A stretch of DNA of 64,000 nucleotides from Jiangella mangrovi (GCF_014204975.1 NZ_JACHMM010000001.1:4216001-4280000); one strand, 5' to 3'. Shown: positions 34,709 through 43,113, numbered from the stretch's first letter. The notes: generated from the sequence alone by a model not told the origin. Translations and numbers: made by a program.

Positions 34709-35518
34709 ATGGACGAGCTGATGCCGATCGGCCGGTTCTCGCGGCTGTGCTGGCTGAGCATCAAGGCGCTGCGGGTCTACGACGAGCAGGGCCTGCTGCA
34801 TCCGGCGCACGTCGACCCCGGCACCGGCTACCGGTACTACACGCCGGACCAGGCGGCGACGGCTCGGGTCATCGCCACCCTGCGCACGCTCGACATGCCG
34901 CTGGCATCCATCAGGGAGGTGCTGGCCGAGCCCGACCCGGACCGCGTCCGCGACCTCCTCGACGGCTACCGGCTGGTGCTCGAGCAGCGCATCGACCGTC
35001 ATCGGCACATGCTCAACCGTGTCGAGACCTTCATCCGGAAGGGAGCCGTCATGGCTTACGAGATCACCACCCGCGACACCACACCCACCGAGGTGCTCGG
35101 CACCACGTACCCGTCGACGCTGGACTCGCTCTCCGAGACCAGCGCTGTCGCCTACCACCGCGTCTACACCGCCATCGCCGAGGCCGGCGGGCGCCCGGCC
35201 GGGCCGCCCCGCATGGTCTACCTCGAGCTCGCCGACGACACCTGGACCATCGAGGCCTGCGTCCCGGTGGCCGGGGTATCCCGGGCGCCCGACGGGTTCG
35301 GCCTGCACCAGGTGCCGGGCGGGCTGGCCGCCGTCACCCACCACACCGGGCCGTACGACGAGCTGGGCCTCGCCTACCGCGAGGTCGAGGCCTGGATCGA
35401 GGCCCAGGGGCTGACGTCCAACGGGGCGCCGTACGACGTCTACCTCAACGACCCGTCCGAGGTGGGCGACCCGGCGAAGCTCGAGACCGAGATCGTCTGG
35501 CCGGTCAGGCGGTCCTGA
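34709..35518 (+). CDS. MerR-family regulator with GyrI-like effector domain
   Basis: A 269-residue regulator: an N-terminal MerR winged helix (IGRFSRLCWLSIKALRVYDEQGLLHPAHVDPGTGYRYYTPDQ), a dimerisation helix to about residue 110 and a C-terminal GyrI-like (BltR/TipA-type) effector-binding domain (YEITTRDTTPTEVLG onward, HHTGPYDELGLAYREVEAWI). Such proteins activate multidrug-efflux or protective genes on binding cationic or hydrophobic drugs. The ATG at 34709 has AGGAGG five bases upstream; a GTG at 34703 is less likely. No obvious drug target gene is adjacent in its direction. Confidence 0.88.
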   Translation: MDELMPIGRFSRLCWLSIKALRVYDEQGLLHPAHVDPGTGYRYYTPDQAATARVIATLRTLDMPLASIREVLAEPDPDRVRDLLDGYRLVLEQRIDRHRHMLNRVETFIRKGAVMAYEITTRDTTPTEVLGTTYPSTLDSLSETSAVAYHRVYTAIAEAGGRPAGPPRMVYLELADDTWTIEACVPVAGVSRAPDGFGLHQVPGGLAAVTHHTGPYDELGLAYREVEAWIEAQGLTSNGAPYDVYLNDPSEVGDPAKLETEIVWPVRRS

Positions 35519-35524
35519 GCCCGG

Positions 35525-36424
35525 TCAGTCGTTCTTGAACGGGCTGGCGGCCGGGCGGGTCAGCTCGTCCGTGTGCCGCCGGATCAGCTCGAGGTTGCGG
35601 TCGGCCAGGTGGTCGAAGCCCTGGCCGATGCTGGACCCCGGCGTGAGCGACTCGAGCGCCGCGTCCGGGTCCAGCCGGGCGGACACCCAGCACTCGTGGC
35701 TGGCCGCCCGCGCGACCACCTCGGCGATCGGCGTGACGATCATCGAGTTGCCGAAGTAGAGCACGCCGGCCGGGTCCGTGCCCGTCGCGTTGGCGCCGAC
35801 CACGAAGACGTGGTTGTCGTAGGCGCGGGCCCGGTTGGTCAGCTCCCAGAGGTCGGCCGAGCGCAGCAGCGCCGACGGGCGCAGGATCACCTCGGCGCCG
35901 CGGACGGCGGTGATGCGCGACAGCTCCGGGTAGTCGCCGTCGAAGCAGATGATCATGCCGATCTTCCCCAGCGCGGTGTCGACCACGCAGACGTCGTCGC
36001 CCGGCGTCACCCAGCCGCCGCGCGACGCCAGCTCGGTACAGAACGGGTGCGTCTTGCGGTAGACGCCGCCGATCTCGCCGTCCGGGCCGGCCAGGACGGC
36101 GGAGTTGTAGACGACGCCGCGCTCGGGGCCGCGCTCGTACGTCCCCCACGCCAGGTGCACACCGAGGCGGCGCGCGGTCTCCTGGAACGGCTCGGCCAGC
36201 GCGCCGGGGACGTCGGTGACCAGGTCCCACAACTCGTCGGCCGGTATCGCCGGGGTGAACCCGGTGGTGACGGACTCCGGCAGCACGATCAGCTCGGCGC
36301 CCGTGTCCTCGGCGCAGCGTTCGACGTGGTCGAGCGCGTGCTCGATGTTCGCCTTGATGCTCTGCGCGGTCAGCGGCTCGGCCAGCGGCCGCACCTGGAC
36401 CGCGGCCGCGGTGAACGCCCGCAT
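35525..36424 (-). CDS. carbon-nitrogen hydrolase (nitrilase superfamily)
   Basis: A 299-residue amidase-type nitrilase-superfamily enzyme. The catalytic Glu-Lys-Cys triad is visible: E50 in LPESVT, the Lys in GGVYRKTHPF and the Cys in IICFDGDYPE. FCTELASRGG and NHVFVVGANATG are other conserved parts. The superfamily includes N-carbamoyl-beta-alanine amidohydrolase, amidases and nitrilases, and the exact substrate cannot be read. It is the last gene behind the permease-hydroxylase-TA run on the same strand, with 21 bases to vapC, so a ureide such as ureidomalonate is a conceivable substrate (speculative). Confidence 0.87.
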   Translation of the reverse strand: MRAFTAAAVQVRPLAEPLTAQSIKANIEHALDHVERCAEDTGAELIVLPESVTTGFTPAIPADELWDLVTDVPGALAEPFQETARRLGVHLAWGTYERGPERGVVYNSAVLAGPDGEIGGVYRKTHPFCTELASRGGWVTPGDDVCVVDTALGKIGMIICFDGDYPELSRITAVRGAEVILRPSALLRSADLWELTNRARAYDNHVFVVGANATGTDPAGVLYFGNSMIVTPIAEVVARAASHECWVSARLDPDAALESLTPGSSIGQGFDHLADRNLELIRRHTDELTRPAASPFKND

Positions 36425-36445
36425 ACTCCTCGCCTCCTCAGTGCG

Positions 36446-36832
36446 TCAGGCCTTCACGACCCGGACGTCGTAGTCGTTGATCGCCGTGTCGCGCGTGACC
36501 AGCGTCAGCCCCTCGACCCGTGCCTGTGCGACCAGCATGCGGTCGAACGGGTCGCGATGATGGAGGGGCAGCCGCCCGGCCTCGATCGCGTGCTCGAAGC
36601 CGATCGGCAACTGCTGCAGGTCGCTGCGCAGGATCTCCTCGGCGAGGTCGACCGGCGCGGACAGCTTGCCCAGTCCCTGCTTGATCGAGACCTCCCACGC
36701 GGTGGCCGAGCTGACGAAGACCTCGAGCTCCTCGTCGATGGCCTCCTTCAGCTCGTCCGACAGCTCGGCGTCGTCCATCAGCCACCACAGGACGACATGG
36801 GTGTCGAGCAGGAGCCGGGTACGTGTCGTCAC
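36446..36832 (-). CDS. vapC: VapC-type PIN-domain toxin
   Basis: A 128-residue PIN-domain ribonuclease, the toxin of a type II toxin-antitoxin module. The acidic active-site residues are seen as D10 in LLLDTHVVLWW, Glu in ATAWEVSIKQ, Asp in DPFDRMLVAQA and Asp in LVTRDTAINDY. The GTG start overlaps the antitoxin stop as GTGA. VapC toxins cut tRNA or rRNA; the target is unknown here. Confidence 0.9.
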   Translation of the reverse strand: MTTRTRLLLDTHVVLWWLMDDAELSDELKEAIDEELEVFVSSATAWEVSIKQGLGKLSAPVDLAEEILRSDLQQLPIGFEHAIEAGRLPLHHRDPFDRMLVAQARVEGLTLVTRDTAINDYDVRVVKA

Positions 36833-37086
36833 GGCCGCATCCCGAAGTCGTCGGCGATCGCGCCGTTGACGTCGTCGGAGTCCCAGTCGGCGGCCAGCGT
36901 GACCTGGCCGGCCAGCGAGCCCCGCTGCCGCCGGCGTGCCTTCGCAGGGAACGGCACGACCTTGGCCACGGGGACACCGGCCCTGCTGATGACGACCTGC
37001 TCGCCGCGTTCGACGCGCTCGATGATCCGCGACAGCTGGGTCTTCGCCTCGTGGATGTTGAACTGGGCTGCTGCTGGCTCTCCCAT
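36829..37086 (-). CDS. Phd/YefM-family antitoxin
   Basis: An 85-residue antitoxin. FNIHEAKTQLSRIIERVERGEQVVISRAGVPVAKVVP is the Phd/YefM DNA-binding and dimerisation domain; the C-terminal part (LAADWDSDDVNGAIADDFG) should wrap the PIN toxin. The pair is a Phd-type antitoxin with a VapC-type toxin, a common combination. A palindromic operator lies 9 bases upstream of the ATG, so autoregulation is expected. Confidence 0.9.
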   Translation of the reverse strand: MGEPAAAQFNIHEAKTQLSRIIERVERGEQVVISRAGVPVAKVVPFPAKARRRQRGSLAGQVTLAADWDSDDVNGAIADDFGMRP

Positions 37087-37094
37087 GGAAACAC

Positions 37095-37113
37095 CTTAGC
37101 TAAGTTAGCTTAG
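37095..37113. promoter_or_regulatory. putative Phd/YefM operator, TTAGCTAA-type repeats
   Basis: The 19-base AT-rich string CTTAGCTAAGTTAGCTTAG contains the perfect palindrome TTAGCTAA and a second TTAGCTTA half, 11 bases apart. It lies just before the antitoxin ATG and stands out from the GC-rich surroundings. Phd/YefM antitoxins repress their own promoter at such sites. The 3' end of the coxG-like gene (stop at 37110-37112) runs into it. Confidence 0.6.
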
Positions 37114-37739
37114 TTTGTCACGGATCGCGCGCGGGCGGAGAGCCAGCCGCCGAGGGCGACGCCTGCCAACGCGACCGCGGCGCCGACGAGGATGCCGCGG
37201 GTGAAGTCGGCCGGGGCGGCGGCCGGGCCGCGGGTCGGCGCCTCGAACACACCGGGGGTCCCGACGGCGACAACCTGCGGCCCGGCGGCGGCCGGCGCCA
37301 CTCCCGTCAGCACGTCCTCGACGGCGGCGAAGAACTCGCCCGCCGTCTTCTTCGCGACGCCGGCGAGCATCCGTTGCCCGACGCCGCCGATCATGCCGCC
37401 GACGATGGCGTCGGCGTCGTAGTCCAGCCGGGTGCCGCCGGCACCGTCGTCAGCCAGGACGACCCGGACGTCGGCGCTCACCGTCCCCGGCGCGCCCGCA
37501 CCGGACGCCGTCATGACGAACGAGCCCGGCTCGTCCTGCGAGTGCAGCCGCACGTCGCCGGCGTAGGTGCCCTTGATCGAGCCGACGCCGGCGGACACCG
37601 TCATGCGGTACTGGTCCGGCCCGGCCTCCTCGAGCCGCGAGCAGCCGGGAATCGTCCGCACCAGCACGGCCGGGTCGTTGAGCGCCTTCCACACCTCGGC
37701 GCGCGGTGCCCGCAGCACGGCGGTCCCGGAAACCTTCAT
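37110..37739 (-). CDS. CoxG-like SRPBCC protein with C-terminal membrane anchor
   Basis: A 209-residue protein of the CO-dehydrogenase subunit G (CoxG) family. The SRPBCC fold spans about residues 1-145 (MKVSGTAVLRAPRAEVWKALNDP, LVRTIPGCSRLEE, VGGMIGGVGQRMLAGVAKKTAGEFF). After a Pro/Ala-rich linker a single hydrophobic helix (GILVGAAVALAGVALGGWL) anchors the C-terminus. In Oligotropha CoxG recruits the hydroxylase to the membrane. It overlaps the large-subunit stop by 4 bases (ATGA). Its stop sits inside the TA operator. Confidence 0.87.
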   Translation of the reverse strand: MKVSGTAVLRAPRAEVWKALNDPAVLVRTIPGCSRLEEAGPDQYRMTVSAGVGSIKGTYAGDVRLHSQDEPGSFVMTASGAGAPGTVSADVRVVLADDGAGGTRLDYDADAIVGGMIGGVGQRMLAGVAKKTAGEFFAAVEDVLTGVAPAAAGPQVVAVGTPGVFEAPTRGPAAAPADFTRGILVGAAVALAGVALGGWLSARARSVTN

Positions 37740-40138
37740 GGCGTGTCCCCTTCCCCAGCGGCGCGCAGCCGCAACGCATACAGGTCCGACGGCGAGATCG
37801 GCATCCGCGTGATCGCGAACCCCTCGGCGTCGGAGATGGCCGACGCCAGCACCGCGGAGCCGGGGATGACGCCGGCCTCGCCCGCGCCCTTGATGCCCAG
37901 CGGGTTCAGCGGCGACGGCGTCTCGAGGTGGTCGGTCTCGACGACCGGCACCTCGGTCGAGTACGGCATGAGGAAGTCCATGAACGACGCGTTCAGCAGC
38001 TGGCCGGCGCCGTCGTAGACCATGCGCTCGTACAGCGCTCCCCCGACGCCCTGGGCGACGCCGCCGTGGATCTGGCCCTCGACGATGCGCGAGTTGATCA
38101 GCGTGCCGCAGTCGTGGACGACGCAGTAGCGCAGGATGGTGATCTCGGCGGTGTCCGGGTCGGTCTCGACGACGGCGGCGTGCATGCCGTTGGCGAACGT
38201 CGACCGCGGCGGCGAGTAGTAGCCGGTGTCCTCCAGGCCCGGCGAGTCGCCCTCGGCCACCGGCGGCTTCGAGTAGTCGACCGGGCCGCCGAACTGGGTG
38301 GCCCGCTCGGCCTCGCGGTCGAACGCGTAGCGCAGCGGGTTGGCCAGGACGGCGACGGTGGCCAGCGGGATCGTCGTGCCCGGCGCACCCGCCGGCGACC
38401 CGACCACCCGCACGACACCGTCGACGATCTCGAGGTCGCGCGGGTCGGCCTCGAGCGCCTCGCCGGCGACGCGCAGCGCCTTGTCGCGGACCTTCCGCGC
38501 GGCCGACGCCAGGGCGTTGCCGCTCATGACGGCCGCGCGCGAGGCGAACGTCCCCACGGCGTACCCGAACCGCCGGGTGTCGCCGGTCGTGACGTTCACC
38601 CGCTCGACCGGGACGCCCAGCTCCGACGCGACGACCTGCGCGAACGCCGTCTTGTGGCCCTGGCCCTGCGTCGTCAGCCCGGTCGCCGCGATGACCGTGC
38701 CGTCGGTCTCGACCTTGACCCAGCCGCCCTCGTACGGGCCGACGCCGGTGCCCTCGACGTAGCAGGCGATGCCGATGCCGACCCGCCGCCCGGCCGCCCG
38801 CGCCTCGGCTCGGAACGCCTCGAACTCGTCCCAGCCGACCAGCTTCTTCAGCTTCTCGAGCGTGGCCGGGTAGTCGCCGGAGTCGTAGATCAGCGGCCGG
38901 CCGTCCTGGAAGATCAGGCCGTGGTCGTAGGGCATCTCGTCGGGCCGGATGAAGTTGCGCTCGCGCACCACCGTCCGGTCCAGGCCCAGATGAGCGGCGA
39001 CGGCGTCCATGGTGCGTTCCATGGCGAAGCAGCCCTGCGGCCGGCCGGCGCCGCGGTACGGCGTCACGGTGACGGTGTTGGTGTAGAGGCTGAAGAACTC
39101 CGCCCGGTACGCGCCCGGCTTGTACGGCCCGAGCAGCTGGGTGGTGGTGATGATCGGGACGATGATGCCGTACGGCGTGTAGGCCCCGTTGTCGTGCCAG
39201 ACGGTGACGTCGAGGCCAAGCAGCCGGCCGTCGTCGTCGAAGCCCACCCTGATGTGCTGCAGCTGGCCGCGCTCGTGGGCGGCGCCGACGAAGTGCTCGC
39301 GCCGGTCCTCGGTCCACTTGACCTCGCGGCCCAGCCGGATGGCCGCCCACGCGACCATGACCTCCTCGGGCCACGGGTGCACGATCTTGACGCCGAACCC
39401 GCCGCCGACGTCGGGCGCGATGACCTCGACGCGGTCCGGCGGCAGCTCCAGCCGGGCCGCCAGCGCCGCCCGCACCGACGTCGACGCCTGGGTGGACGTG
39501 TAGACACGCAGGCTGGCGTCGTCGGCGTCCCAGCGCGCGTGCACGCCCTTGCCCTCGAGCGGGGTCGACGCGCTGCGCTCGATGTCGAGGTCCAGCTCGA
39601 GGACGTGCGGCGCGGCGTCGATGGCGGCGGCCGCGTCGCCGCGCGACTGCACCATGTGGGCCGCGACGTTGCCGGGAACGTCGTCGTGGACCAGCAGCTC
39701 CCCGGCCCTGGCGGCCTCGATGCCCACCACCGGCGGCAGGAAGTCGTAGGTCACCACGATCCGCGAGCAGACGTCCTCGGCGACGTACCGGTCCGTGGCG
39801 ACGACCATGACGATCGGCTCGCCGACGTGGTTGACCTCGTCCTTCGCCAGCGCGTACGCCGTGCGGCCATGAGTGAGCGCGGCGTGCGGGATGAGCAGCG
39901 GCAGCGGCTCGCCGGCCCGGCCGTCGAGATCCTCGTGCGTGTAGACAGCGACCAGGCCCTCGACGCCGACCGCGTCGGCGACGTCGATGTCGGCGATGCG
40001 GGCGTGCGCGTGCGGGCTGCGGACGAACGCCGCCGCCAGCGCCTGGTGGCCGATGTCGTCGAGGTAGCGACCCTGCCCGGTCAGCAGCCGCGGGTCCTCG
40101 AGCCGCGCGATCGGCTCGCCGAGCGACCTGGTCGTCAC
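37736..40138 (-). CDS. molybdenum hydroxylase large subunit (xanthine dehydrogenase/CoxL form II type)
   Basis: An 800-residue molybdopterin-cytosine-dinucleotide-binding subunit. GEPIARLEDPRLLTGQGRYLDD is the usual opening, VGGGFGVK and the active-site loop P360-YRGAGR-P367 are conserved, and KGAGEAGVIPG carries the catalytic Glu near the C-terminus. The loop YRGAGR, not the AYRCSFR of true (form I) CO dehydrogenase, means CO is unlikely to be the substrate; form II and related enzymes hydroxylate purines, pyrimidines, nicotinate or similar. The GTG start overlaps the small-subunit stop as GTGA. The adjacent nucleobase permease makes a nucleobase the best guess. Confidence 0.88.
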   Translation of the reverse strand: MTTRSLGEPIARLEDPRLLTGQGRYLDDIGHQALAAAFVRSPHAHARIADIDVADAVGVEGLVAVYTHEDLDGRAGEPLPLLIPHAALTHGRTAYALAKDEVNHVGEPIVMVVATDRYVAEDVCSRIVVTYDFLPPVVGIEAARAGELLVHDDVPGNVAAHMVQSRGDAAAAIDAAPHVLELDLDIERSASTPLEGKGVHARWDADDASLRVYTSTQASTSVRAALAARLELPPDRVEVIAPDVGGGFGVKIVHPWPEEVMVAWAAIRLGREVKWTEDRREHFVGAAHERGQLQHIRVGFDDDGRLLGLDVTVWHDNGAYTPYGIIVPIITTTQLLGPYKPGAYRAEFFSLYTNTVTVTPYRGAGRPQGCFAMERTMDAVAAHLGLDRTVVRERNFIRPDEMPYDHGLIFQDGRPLIYDSGDYPATLEKLKKLVGWDEFEAFRAEARAAGRRVGIGIACYVEGTGVGPYEGGWVKVETDGTVIAATGLTTQGQGHKTAFAQVVASELGVPVERVNVTTGDTRRFGYAVGTFASRAAVMSGNALASAARKVRDKALRVAGEALEADPRDLEIVDGVVRVVGSPAGAPGTTIPLATVAVLANPLRYAFDREAERATQFGGPVDYSKPPVAEGDSPGLEDTGYYSPPRSTFANGMHAAVVETDPDTAEITILRYCVVHDCGTLINSRIVEGQIHGGVAQGVGGALYERMVYDGAGQLLNASFMDFLMPYSTEVPVVETDHLETPSPLNPLGIKGAGEAGVIPGSAVLASAISDAEGFAITRMPISPSDLYALRLRAAGEGDTP

Positions 40139-40647
40139 GACGGCGTCACCTCCCCCGCCGCCCCGGCCCGGAGCTCCGCCGCGCGCAGGACCGACGCGAC
40201 GATGTTCTGGTAACCGGTGCAGCGGCACAGGTTGCCGGCGATCGCCTCGCGCGCCTGCTCCTCCGTCGGCGCTGGGTTCTCCTCGAGGTACGCCGTGATC
40301 GTCGTGACGAAGCCGGGCGTGCAGAAGCCGCACTGCAGCCCGTGGCAGTCGCGGAACGCCTGCTGGACGTGGCCCAGCTCGCCGTCCGCCCGGGTACAGC
40401 CCTCCACGGTCGTCACCGAGGCGCCGTCGACGGTGACGGCGAACTGCAGGCATGACCGGATGGGGCGGCCGTCGACCAGCACCGTGCAGGCGCCGCAGAC
40501 GCCGTGCTCGCAGCCGACGTGGGTGCCGGTCAGCTCGAGGTCGTGGCGCAGGAAGTCCGACAGCAGCCTCCGGGCGGGCACCGTCGCCGACCGTGGCACG
40601 CCGTTGACCAGCAGAGAGACCTCGAACAGCTCGTCGGCGGCCGTCAC
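40135..40647 (-). CDS. molybdenum hydroxylase small subunit, two [2Fe-2S] clusters
   Basis: A 170-residue iron-sulphur subunit. The plant-ferredoxin-type cluster ligands are in GCEHGVCGACTVLVDG and SCLQF, the second cluster in QCGFCTPGF and LCRCTGYQNI. It passes electrons from the molybdenum site to FAD. GTG start with GTGA overlap to the FAD subunit gene. Subunit order medium-small-large is the classic coxMSL order. Confidence 0.94.
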   Translation of the reverse strand: MTAADELFEVSLLVNGVPRSATVPARRLLSDFLRHDLELTGTHVGCEHGVCGACTVLVDGRPIRSCLQFAVTVDGASVTTVEGCTRADGELGHVQQAFRDCHGLQCGFCTPGFVTTITAYLEENPAPTEEQAREAIAGNLCRCTGYQNIVASVLRAAELRAGAAGEVTPS

Positions 40648-41534
40648 GGGCGACCTCCGGTCACGCTCGCGCGCCCGGCCGCCTCGCGCAGCGCCCGGGT
40701 GGTCAGCACCTCGGCCAGGTGGGACCGGTAGGCGGCCGTGGCGTGGATGTCCTCGTCGGGGTCGAGCCGGCCGGCGGCCAGTCGCCCGGCCGCCGGCCAG
40801 TCGGCGTCGTCGTACATCGCGCCCACGACCGCTTCGGAGAGATCGAGCACGACCGGCTCCGGGGCGACCGAGATGTACGCGGCTCTGGCACCGGCGACCC
40901 GTAGGTCGTCGTCGAGTGTCACCACCACTCCCGTGCCGCAGACGGCGTAGTCGCCGTGGCGCCGGGCCACCTCCGTCCAGACGGCCCCGGTACGGCCCTC
41001 CGGTACCGGGAACGTCACGGACGTCACCAGCTCGCCGACATCGGCGCAGGTGGACATGGGTCCGGTGAAGAAGTCGTGTGCGGCGACGGTGCGCTCGCCG
41101 GCCGCCGCCGACCGCAGCGTGACCGTCCCGCCGAGCAGCGCCAGCACCGCCGTCATCTCGCCGGACGGGTCGGCGTGCGCGATGCTGCCCACCGTCGTGC
41201 CCCGGTTGCGGATGGTCGGGTGGGCGACGTGCCGCAGGGTGTCGCGCAGCAGCGGCAGGACGGCGTGAGCGGCGGCGTCGCGCTCGACGTCGGCGTGCCG
41301 GGCCAGCGCGCCCACCGTCACGCTGCCGCCGTCGTCGCCCACCCGCACGTAGGCGAGGTCGGCGAGACGGTTGATGTCGACCAGATGCTCGGGCGACGCG
41401 AGGCGCATGCTGAGCAGCGGGACCAGGCTCTGCCCGCCGGCCAGCACCTTGCCGGCAGGGCTCACCTCGGCCAGGACCGCGACGGCGTCGTCGACGGTGG
41501 CCGGCCGGTGGTAGGTGAACCCCGCTGGCTTCAC
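40644..41534 (-). CDS. molybdenum hydroxylase medium subunit, FAD-binding
   Basis: A 296-residue FAD-binding subunit. FTYHRPATVDDAVAVLAE, the FAD motif LAGGQSLVPLLSMRLA and the second motif TTVGSIAHADPSGE are present. I choose the GTG at 41534 (VKPAGFTYHRP), which has a GAGAGAGG ribosome binding site and lies 4 bases behind the permease stop; a longer start would overlap the permease. It re-oxidises the enzyme by passing electrons to an acceptor. Confidence 0.92.
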   Translation of the reverse strand: MKPAGFTYHRPATVDDAVAVLAEVSPAGKVLAGGQSLVPLLSMRLASPEHLVDINRLADLAYVRVGDDGGSVTVGALARHADVERDAAAHAVLPLLRDTLRHVAHPTIRNRGTTVGSIAHADPSGEMTAVLALLGGTVTLRSAAAGERTVAAHDFFTGPMSTCADVGELVTSVTFPVPEGRTGAVWTEVARRHGDYAVCGTGVVVTLDDDLRVAGARAAYISVAPEPVVLDLSEAVVGAMYDDADWPAAGRLAAGRLDPDEDIHATAAYRSHLAEVLTTRALREAAGRASVTGGRP

Positions 41535-41538
41535 GCCC

Positions 41539-43005
41539 TCATCCTCTCTCGTCCCGCCGTTCGGTGCGCTCCGCATCGCCGTCGGGTTCCGGTTCGACCT
41601 CGTGCACGCCCGGCGGGCCGACGGTGACGACGGCGCCGCCGGCGGGCTCGCGCAGGTGCGACGGGGCGACGGCCCGGGCCAGGTGGTAGGCGACGATGGT
41701 GACCAGCGTGCCGAGCGCGATGCCCGACAGGACGAAGTCGTCGGTGATCTCCAGCGAGGTGTTGCCGATGGCGATGATGATGCCCGCCGACACCGGCACC
41801 AGGTTGACGGGGTTGGAGAAGTCGACCCGGTTCTCGATCCAGATGCGGGCGCCGAGCAGGCCGATCATGCCGTAGAGCACGACGGTGATGCCGCCCAGGA
41901 CGCCACCGGGCGTCGCCGCGATCAGCGCCCCGAACTTCGGCGAGAACCCGAACAGGATCGCCACGATCGCCGCCACGTAGTACGCCGCCGTCGAGTACAC
42001 CCTCGTCGCGGCCATGACGCCGATGTTCTCCGCGTACGTCGTGGTCGGCGAGCCGCCGACCGAGCTCGCGATCACGGTGCCGACGCCGTCGGCCGCGATC
42101 GCCTTGCCCATGACCGGGTCGAGGTCCTTGCCGGTCATCTCCGCGACGGCCTTGACGTGGCCCGCGTTCTCGGCGATCAGCGCGATGACGGCGGGCAGCA
42201 CCAGCAGGATGAACGTGATGCTGAAGCTCGGCAGGTGCCAGCCCGCCACCTCGTTCCCGTCGGGGCCTACGAACGTCTCGTCCGGGAAGCCGAACCAGCT
42301 CGCCTCGCGGACGCCGTCGAAGTTCACCCGGTCGCGGGTCACGATCTCGCCGGTGCCGTCGGGCGACGTGATCTGGCCGAAGACGCGGTCGAACACCCAG
42401 GACAGCGCGTAGCCGAACACCAGGCCCACGAAGATCGCGATGCGGCCGAGGAACCCGCGCAGCCCGACCGCCATGAGGATGACGGCGAACATCACGATGA
42501 GCGCGATCCACTGGTCCTGCGGCCAGTAGACGTCGGCGACCACCGGCGCCAGGTTGAACCCGATGAGCATGACGACGGCGCCCGTCACCACCGGCGGCAG
42601 GACCGTGTAGAGCACGCGGGCGCCCAGGTAGTGGATGAGCAGGCCGCACGCCGCCAGCACGATGCCGGCGACCAGGATCGCCCCGGTGACGTCGGCGGAG
42701 TCGCCGTCCTGCGCCCGGATGGCGATCACGCCGCCCACGAACGAGGCACTGGTGCCCAGGTAGCTCGGCACCACACCCTTGACGATGAGCAGGAAGCAGA
42801 TCGTCGCGACGCCGCTCATCATGATGGCCAGCTGCGGATTCAGCCCCATGATGATCGGGAACACGAACGTCGCGCCGAACATCGCGACGACGTGCTGGGC
42901 GCCCAGGCCCACCGTCCGCCCCCACGACAACCGTTCGTCCGGCCGGACCACCGCCCCCGGCGGTGGTGTCTTTCCGTCGTAGACCACCTTCCAGGGCAGT
43001 GCCAC
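41539..43005 (-). CDS. nucleobase permease, NCS2 family (UraA-like)
   Basis: A 488-residue NCS2 transporter with about 14 membrane segments. LGAQHVVAMFGATFVFPIIMG at the N-terminus, the NAGHVKAVAEMTGKDLDP segment after the conserved AEN (ALIAENAGH) and SSVGGSPTTTYAENIG are typical of the uracil-permease branch (the QN/GxxxTR-type signature of xanthine carriers is absent). So uracil or a related pyrimidine is the likely cargo. The GTG start follows a GAGGAGG ribosome binding site. It leads the operon permease-coxM-coxS-coxL-coxG. A charged 40-residue tail follows the last span. Confidence 0.9.
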   Translation of the reverse strand: MALPWKVVYDGKTPPPGAVVRPDERLSWGRTVGLGAQHVVAMFGATFVFPIIMGLNPQLAIMMSGVATICFLLIVKGVVPSYLGTSASFVGGVIAIRAQDGDSADVTGAILVAGIVLAACGLLIHYLGARVLYTVLPPVVTGAVVMLIGFNLAPVVADVYWPQDQWIALIVMFAVILMAVGLRGFLGRIAIFVGLVFGYALSWVFDRVFGQITSPDGTGEIVTRDRVNFDGVREASWFGFPDETFVGPDGNEVAGWHLPSFSITFILLVLPAVIALIAENAGHVKAVAEMTGKDLDPVMGKAIAADGVGTVIASSVGGSPTTTYAENIGVMAATRVYSTAAYYVAAIVAILFGFSPKFGALIAATPGGVLGGITVVLYGMIGLLGARIWIENRVDFSNPVNLVPVSAGIIIAIGNTSLEITDDFVLSGIALGTLVTIVAYHLARAVAPSHLREPAGGAVVTVGPPGVHEVEPEPDGDAERTERRDERG

Positions 43006-43025
43006 GGAAGCCTCCTCGCGCGGGG

Positions 43026-43045
43026 CAGGTGACGCAGATCACCTG
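43026..43045. promoter_or_regulatory. CAGGTGA-n6-TCACCTG dyad upstream of the permease-hydroxylase operon
   Basis: A perfect inverted repeat with 7-base arms and a 6-base centre lies 20 bases before the permease GTG. GntR- and LacI-type regulators bind dyads of this shape. Its arm shares TCACCTG with the array at 17.7 kb and with the copy at 43114. No regulator gene is adjacent, so the cognate protein is unknown. Confidence 0.5.
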
Positions 43046-43113
43046 TGCGGACACGTTGGAGGCAACTTAGGCACCCCGCGTTTCAGGAGCATGGGCACGA
43101 AGTGCCGAGGAGA

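Noticed and set aside
37706-40213. 835-codon plus-strand frame opposite the molybdenum hydroxylase large subunit
   Set aside because: Pure shadow of the large-subunit gene; no recognisable motif and no ribosome binding site.
37736-41534. Annotation as carbon monoxide dehydrogenase (coxMSL)
   Set aside because: The large-subunit loop is YRGAGR rather than AYRCSFR, and the operon starts with a nucleobase permease.
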